NCBI GenBank assembly: GCA_036971615.1
Contig: JAYKKR010000019.1
Coordinates: 186,001-250,000, forward strand
Length of the DNA stretch: 64,000 nt
Reading direction: 5' to 3'
DNA from: Amyloporia xantha
Taxonomy: Eukaryota > Basidiomycota > Agaricomycetes > Polyporales > Adustoporiaceae
In this document: positions 58,805-64,000 of the stretch, one piece after another
Layout: each line of letters begins with the position of its first letter
Position numbering within the stretch: the first letter of the stretch is position 1
Notes under the pieces: model-generated
Database searches by the model: none
The model's input: the letters and a program-made list of their open reading frames with translations, nothing else
Told to the model about the DNA's origin: nothing
Position numbers and translations under genes: made by a program

Positions 58805-59640
58805 TCAGCATGCACATATTCTCGAGCTACACATGACGGTCCACGCACCAGGTCTGAAAACGCCCATGTCATCGCAAACATGAAACAGCTCGGGGCACGC
58901 TAGCTCCTGAAGGTCTGGCCGGTCCTCATGCGGTATATTGAACTCGGTCTTCTCCCACAGACAGTTGTGTGCGATGGCCCTCCCAAAGTCAATGAAGAAC
59001 AGCTTGTTCTTATTGTTCACATTTTGTACCACCATGTTACTAATTTTGATATCTCTGTGGGCGATGCCAACAGAATGTATGGCGAGGAGTCCGTCCACAA
59101 CTTGTTTCCTGTAAGTCCACTTCATTAGGGTTTGGATCGTAGATGAAGTGAGATGTCGACATACTTGATATCCAAATCTAAACTCCACAACGAATCCTGT
59201 CTGATGGGGTCGTGCGAAACGGGGGGTTCACCGCAATATTCCAGGACCATGCATTCAACAGGAAAGCCATCCACGTCGCCTCTGAATAGTCCCACAAAGC
59301 GCGGCACATATAGTCCTTGCAGCGTTTTCAGCTCGTTCTGATAGAAAGCTGCCTCCTTTCGCAGATTCATGATCGGCTTCCTGTCTTCCGCTATCTTGCA
59401 GATGACCTCGCACCGGTCGTCAGGCCCCTGGCTGACACCCTCAGGCTGCATTATGGCCCGATAGACGGTTCCTTCGTCGATCGGTGGTTTAGTAGATTCA
59501 ACGACAAATCTCTGGCAACTCTTGTAGTGGTCCCCGAGCTCGTGAACCTGGGTGGTGAGTTCATACGAGATGTTCGGCGGTTTTCCATTTTGCCCCGGCA
59601 AAGTAAGAAAAAGCTGAGCTTCGAGTGGTGGCGACAACAT
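58805..59640 (-). CDS. Small protein kinase-like protein
   Basis: Exons 59640-59165 and 59108-58805, joined over a 56-nt intron, give 259 aa. VICKIAEDRKPIMNL..EAAFYQNEL fits the N-lobe with a Lys and helix C Glu; VECMVLEYCGEPP is the hinge; HRDIKISN is the catalytic loop; FFIDFGRA is the metal-binding DFG. The C-lobe is short, ending soon after a degenerate activation segment, as in many small Agaricomycete kinase-like proteins, so activity is plausible but unproven. The ATG at 59640 was chosen because frames further upstream start only at TTG. A TATA-like TATAGTATAAAG lies about 80 bp upstream. Confidence 0.8.
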
Positions 59641-60750
59641 AACACTGATAGTAGAAGGAGTATGTAGAGGTGATTTAGATTCTGAGGTTTTGGACAACTG
59701 GATCTGTGTGGCTTTATACTATAATACTTGTGGCACCAAAAAGTAGGCTCGAAGCTGGAAAGCGAACTGGGCTGATTGCTTCCGAGATTGATCTCACTCG
59801 CTAGTACCGCCGCTTGTTCCGGCATTTCGGGCGCTGGGACGACGGCTATGCAAAATAATAAGACTAAACGACTCGTTAGAAACAAAAAGTTGTCACGCAT
59901 CATTGGTAGCCAGGGAATATGTGGTGGATGCACAACTTGAATACGTAGCGATGGACTGATGACGTTATCGCTTGTACAAATTATATCAGCAATAGGTCTG
60001 TAGCATCTCTTCTCACTCTTCGTCCGCCCAAAATAATTTAATTAAATGCACTGTTTAATAACCGTGATTAATGATCGTATTTCGGAAGTCATATCGGTGC
60101 GCAAAATTCTCTGATCTCTGACATTTCACATTCTCACTGGCACCAAATCTTTCAATATACCCAAATTGCGATGAAAGATTACCTAGAGATTAGCCTCACA
60201 TCGGCTCGCCATCTCCAGTGACTCTCCTATCCCTCTTATGGCCGGAGTTTCAGTACACTATCTACGGAGAAGATAGTACAGCTTGTGTCAACTAGATTCC
60301 GAGCTTGGTCATCACAACCAGTGTGAAAATGTGGCACTGGAGCTCGCGCATTACATCTACATCATGTTTCCAGGATAATTGATTTAGTGTGTATGTATCA
60401 AGAGCAGCGTTAATGAATTCACAAAGGCATGACTACTTGAAGAATATCAGCACTAGTTGTCGTGCTCCATCGTGGGCGGTGAGATCGTGTAATCAATCTC
60501 AGTTTTCTGAAACTCATCGCATTCGACACAATTGTTATGGCGTGGCGATTGTGGAATGGTGGCACGTCCTTGGTCTCCATGCGTGAACTGGCATGCATGC
60601 ATGCTATTTAATCTGGGAGGGCTTCGCGAAGGAAAGTGTATTATCACCCCTTGACATCACGAACACAAGCTCATACAACACTTTCTACAGCCACCGTCTA
60701 TCTCTTCCGCCTACCGTGGACAGGTATCTTCTGAATACAGCACACACACC
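59641..60750. other. Intergenic with a promoter-like end
   Basis: No gene is recognised. Near 60605 GCTATTTAATC is TATA-like and is followed by a pyrimidine-rich leader and the ATG at 60751. Confidence 0.4.
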
Positions 60751-60784
60751 ATGTCTTCCAGGTCATCAGGCCCCTCTGCCGCTA
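60751..60784 (+). pseudogene. Start of a host gene cut by an LTR retrotransposon
   Basis: ACACACCATG at 60751 opens MSSRSSGPSAA. The sequence from 60785 onward looks like an LTR, so the frame after about 11 codons belongs to the insertion. The rest of the host gene would lie beyond the window. Confidence 0.35.
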
Positions 60785-61487
60785 TGTCACGAGTTGACAT
60801 CGAGCGTTTCTTCCTTTCTATATACGGACGATTTTCTCCTTTTACTCATCGTTATTTTCCCCTCTTATTCGAACGGCCATTCCACTGTACACATCACAAG
60901 CTCCTTGTTCATGGACTTAGACGCGTCGACCATTACAGGTCACATGTTCCCTTCCCACGGACTCCGTCCCGCCTTCCCTTTATGGACGTTTACTTAAGCA
61001 CGGTGCCGGCCGACCTCGGGCCCCGCCGGGCTCCGCTCACGACATCACTTATGACTCATAGCCTGCTTACTCAGGCTGCGCACAGACCACCTGCGCACGG
61101 ACCATGTAGATAGCCTGCCCTGAACTCTCGTAGTATATAAGTAGTACGCCTCTACCTGGGGACTTCAGTTTCGACCTCTTGTCCCTAGGTAAGCCAAGCT
61201 TGCCTGTACATACTTACCATCACTTACATTTATTTATCTTGTCCCTAGCCTTAGACTTGAGCATAGCTTGTCATCGCTTCGGTAAAGACCTAGTCGAACG
61301 CCCTCGGCCTTTTAGGTTTGTTCTTCCCCTGTCGCTTGACTCTAAGTCGCGACACTAGGTCGAAACTCCCCATCGCCGCCGGCGTTCACATTTCCCCAAA
61401 TTCCTTTCCATAGGTTGGGTGGTGCGCACCTTTACTATACTTTGATTACCGTTACGATACAAAGTCGGGAACTCGGTGCTCGTGACG
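60785..61487 (+). repeat. Probable 5' LTR of a second Ty3/Gypsy element
   Basis: TGTCACGAG at 60785 and CTCGTGACG ending at 61487 are inverted ends with one mismatch, about 700 bp apart. A TATA box lies inside at 61134. The position just ahead of gag fits. The second LTR is outside the window, so borders are not proven, and no convincing primer binding site follows. Confidence 0.45.
61134..61140 (+). promoter_or_regulatory. LTR promoter TATA box
   Basis: TATATAA lies inside the LTR-like region, about 1.16 kb before the gag ATG at 62295. Confidence 0.5.
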
Positions 61488-61571
61488 CCATCCCCCGCAC
61501 GTAGACACATCGCCACCTCGTAGTGGAACGAGCTTTCAGAGACTGCACTTCAGTGGGCGTCTCTTGTTGGG

Positions 61572-63227
61572 TTGACCAACGCGTGGTCTAGATTCCTGCA
61601 GCGAAATAATCAAAGGCTGTACTGGGTCCCACGTGAATTGCGAACCACTCGAGGTTCTCTTGGGCGCCGTAGATACGTAGTCGAACGGTCTTCTTTACGT
61701 ACGCGCACCTCCCTTCCTCCATCCATCGTGGCAGAAGAACTCCACTGTCACGGACTCGTTCACGCCTTCGACACCCAGGACCAAACCGACTGCTACTTCG
61801 AGGAAAACAACTGGTTCGATTGCCCCCGGCAACCGTGTCCCAATCGAACCCCGCGCTCCATCACCGAGCCTTCCCCGAATAATCGATTTGTTCCTATCCG
61901 GCGCGTCCAACACCCTGCCGGACCCAGGAGCGAGCACGCTTCCCTCTCACGTCACACCACCCCCGCTCCCTCTCGACCTGCCACCCCTGGCTCATCTATT
62001 CCTCGACCTGGCGGCAGCGTTAGCCGCAGCCAAAGTCAAGAAGGAGGAGTCTCCCATCTCCCTACTCCCCCTGTCCCGCGAGCGAATCCACCTGCGGGAA
62101 CCCAAAGAGGAGTCGTACAGTCCGAGTCTACGCAGCCGACAGTCCCTGTCGTATCTCAGCCCGTCACCTCCACCCCGTCGTCGGCACCGCGCGGCCGTCA
62201 AACCACCCGTCCTACCCCGCGTCACACGACCGCTTCACAGCAACAACCACCGCCTCCGCCCTCGCAGCAAACTACGACCTCCCCCGCGACGGTAATGGCT
62301 GTAGACAAAGGCATTGCGAAGCTTCTCCTTCCCCAACGCTACGATGGCGAGAGCGTTGTGGAATGTAAACGGTACCTCGCCCAACTCTCGGAGTATCTCG
62401 ACTACAATACGGATCTAGCTTCCGTCAAGCTACAGGTCCAGGTCGCGATCAGTCTTCTCGACGGAAAAGCACGCGAATGGGGCACTCCGTTCCTGGCGGA
62501 CTACGTAGCTGGCCGAACTCCTTTCGCCACGCGTAAGGCCTTCACTGACGCCTTCACCGCCCGTTTCGGACATCTCGACGATGCAGCCGCCGCACAAGTC
62601 GAGCTCACCAAAATCTGCGCTCGTAACTTGCGCGACTCGAGAACTGCCGCACAGTTCTCCGCTCAATTCAAGGGTCCGGCGGACCGTTCTGGCTACGGAA
62701 AGCTGGAACTCCGTGACAAGTACCTTAGCGGCATCCCCTCGCGCATCTACCGCAAAATTGAGCTCGAGCCCTTCGATGACTGGGTCAGCGCCGAGAAACG
62801 AGTCCTCGCCGTCGAACAGATCCTGGACATAAGCCGCGCGCGCCGTCCAGATCTCAATATGTTCGCTCGTGGAGGGACTCGTACGTCACAGGGACGCCAA
62901 CAAGCCGCCGCTTCTTCTTCTACTATCGCGGCTGTTGGTGACGGAAAATTCAACGGCTCCTGTTACGGTTGTGGGAAGCCGGGGTATCGTCGGAAGGACT
63001 GTCCGTCCTGCAAGGACAAACCTTACACTCCGCGCCAGGGTGTGCGAGCTACGGTTGCTGCAAGCGCAGCAACGCCAAGCGCTCAGCCCGAACAGGCACA
63101 AGTTGTGCAGCAGACGCCGGGAGATCTCTCGGCTATGTTAGCGTCTGTGTCTGCATTGGCCAATGAAGTGAAGTCCATGCGGGAGGAACTGGGGCAGTAT
63201 CGCGCGATGAAGGAGGAGCATTTTTAA
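61572..63227 (+). CDS. gag: Gag polyprotein of the second Ty3/Gypsy element
   Basis: The frame is open for about 551 codons. The first ATG is at 62295 (MAVDKGIAKLLLPQRYDGES), giving 310 aa; the part before is Pro/Thr/Ser-rich and lacks ATG. From 62295 comes the retrotransposon capsid domain (YLAQLSEYLDYN, WGTPFLADYVAG, FTDAFTARFGHLDD, RDKYLSGIPSRIY). It is followed by the zinc knuckle CYGCGKPGYRRKDC with Tyr in the His position, and a C-terminal coiled coil (SVSALANEVKSMREELGQY). It ends in TTT TAA at 63222-63227; pol continues in the -1 frame. Confidence 0.88.
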   Translation: MTNAWSRFLQRNNQRLYWVPRELRTTRGSLGRRRYVVERSSLRTRTSLPPSIVAEELHCHGLVHAFDTQDQTDCYFEENNWFDCPRQPCPNRTPRSITEPSPNNRFVPIRRVQHPAGPRSEHASLSRHTTPAPSRPATPGSSIPRPGGSVSRSQSQEGGVSHLPTPPVPRANPPAGTQRGVVQSESTQPTVPVVSQPVTSTPSSAPRGRQTTRPTPRHTTASQQQPPPPPSQQTTTSPATVMAVDKGIAKLLLPQRYDGESVVECKRYLAQLSEYLDYNTDLASVKLQVQVAISLLDGKAREWGTPFLADYVAGRTPFATRKAFTDAFTARFGHLDDAAAAQVELTKICARNLRDSRTAAQFSAQFKGPADRSGYGKLELRDKYLSGIPSRIYRKIELEPFDDWVSAEKRVLAVEQILDISRARRPDLNMFARGGTRTSQGRQQAAASSSTIAAVGDGKFNGSCYGCGKPGYRRKDCPSCKDKPYTPRQGVRATVAASAATPSAQPEQAQVVQQTPGDLSAMLASVSALANEVKSMREELGQYRAMKEEHF

Positions 63228-64000
63228 TTCGGTCCACGCTTGCTGCCGCGCGCGCTGGACCCGTTACGAATCGATTTTCTGTACTACAAGCTGCAAATGT
63301 TTACGAAATAGATCACGGTTCTCAACATTTTCACATTCCGATACAGTTAATTGGCGAAAGACGGCAGAAAGAGGTAATTGCCATGGTGGACAGCGGTGCC
63401 ACCACTAAATTCATCCATAAACGATTCATCCAAGAGAACAACGTACGAACACGGAAGTTGGGGCGCCCCATTCCGCTATACAACATTGATGGATCGCTCA
63501 ACAAAAACGGAAGCATCACGGACGTAGCCGTGTTACAAATGCAGATAGGAGACCATATCGAGAAGATGGTATTTACGGTAACAGACATCGGGCCGGAAGA
63601 CGTCATAATCGGGCTCGACTGGCTTCGCGAACATAACCCTGATATTGATTGGGAGAGTGGCTCGTTCAAACTGGATAGGTGCCCTGAAGCGTGTCAAGCC
63701 CGAAAGGTTGGCCAGACGGAACAAGCAGCGTCTACGCGTGATACGGGGGACAGGCCCACGGCGCAGAAACGTTTGCGGAAAGCCAAATGGTCGACCAAGG
63801 GTAAGGTACGTAGTAAGGTATCACCCGAGGAGGAATCAGAGTTGGATCCAGTGGTCGAATGGAACGAAGACGACCTTCTTGAAGCCTGGGAGCGTGGTGT
63901 CAACCTCCCTGGTGCTCCACAACTGTATGTCGCAGCAGGACATACCTATTCACAAGTCCTTGCTGAAGAGGAGTACAAGAAGCGAGAGGTCAAAAGCGTC
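63221..64000 (+). CDS. pol: Pol of the second Ty3/Gypsy element, protease part (partial)
   Basis: It is in the -1 frame relative to gag and open to the window end. EIDHGSQHFHIPIQL leads into the aspartic protease active site MVDSGATTKFI, then IPLYNIDG and DVIIGLDWLREHNPDIDW, the Ty3/Gypsy protease end. A Lys/Glu-rich linker follows. RT is expected beyond 64000. The frame change could occur by slipping of Phe-tRNA on the T run before the gag stop. Confidence 0.87.

Larger units (their letters stand above)
60785..64000 (+). mobile_element. Second Ty3/Gypsy LTR retrotransposon, 5' part, plus strand
   Basis: It comprises LTR-like sequence, gag with zinc knuckle, and the start of pol with an aspartic protease. 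It runs off the window end. Gag and Pol differ from the first element, so this is another lineage. Confidence 0.85.

Noticed and set aside
60751..61113. 120-codon plus-strand frame after the ATG at 60751
   Set aside because: After 11 codons it runs into LTR-like sequence; the remainder is not a plausible protein.

Overview
The window is a piece of a basidiomycete genome, most likely from an Agaricomycete. The host genes have many introns of about 50-60 nt with GT..AG ends, and they belong to families expanded in mushrooms: an F-box/leucine-rich protein, a DUF6534-type membrane protein relic, two tandem isoprenylcysteine carboxyl methyltransferase (ICMT)-like genes and a small protein kinase. 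More than three quarters of the window is transposon, much of it nested.

Layout. 1-404 is the end of a foldback element cut by the window edge. 1166-20864 is a minus-strand Ty3/Gypsy LTR retrotransposon with LTRs of about 1.08 kb. Its gag-pol is broken by two in-frame TGA codons, two frameshifts and two insertions: a 2.2-kb AT-rich palindrome (4812-7016) and a 2.7-kb inverted-repeat element (7206-9925). Its 5' LTR holds a 3.96-kb GC-rich foldback element (16619-20579). Between the pol 3' end and the 3' LTR it carries an apparently intact spliced gene on the opposite strand (2486-4683). 20865-31402 is mostly host DNA: a disrupted gene, a 1.0-kb AT-rich element with a tRNA-like sequence, an intact F-box gene, a DUF6534-like pseudogene and ICMT copy 1.

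31486-56488 is the main find. It is a 25-kb KDZ (Kyakuja/Dileera/Zisupton) DNA transposon, about 18.5 kb without nested insertions. It has long terminal inverted repeats, 87-bp subterminal tandem repeats at both ends and six genes in strictly alternating orientation, forming three divergent pairs: a Ser/Pro-repeat protein (-) and a Zn-cluster/coiled-coil protein (+); an HMG-box-like protein (-) and a TET/JBP-family 2-oxoglutarate dioxygenase (+); a KDZ transposase with a CxC2 cysteine cluster (-) and a small unknown protein (+). A second palindromic foldback has split an exon of the TET/JBP gene. A second GC-rich foldback sits in the promoter shared by the transposase and its partner. The transposase itself has a one-base frameshift.

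57111-59640 returns to host DNA (ICMT copy 2, protein kinase). From 60785 to the end lies a second, plus-strand Ty3/Gypsy element that seems to have landed just inside a host reading frame. It shows gag, a -1 frame change and the protease part of pol.

A theme across the window is a non-autonomous foldback family. Members with unrelated arms, one AT-rich and one GC-rich, share the same terminal 30-100 bp and 7-bp target duplications, so one absent transposase probably moves all of them. All calls come from reading the sequence; exon borders in the transposon genes are approximate.
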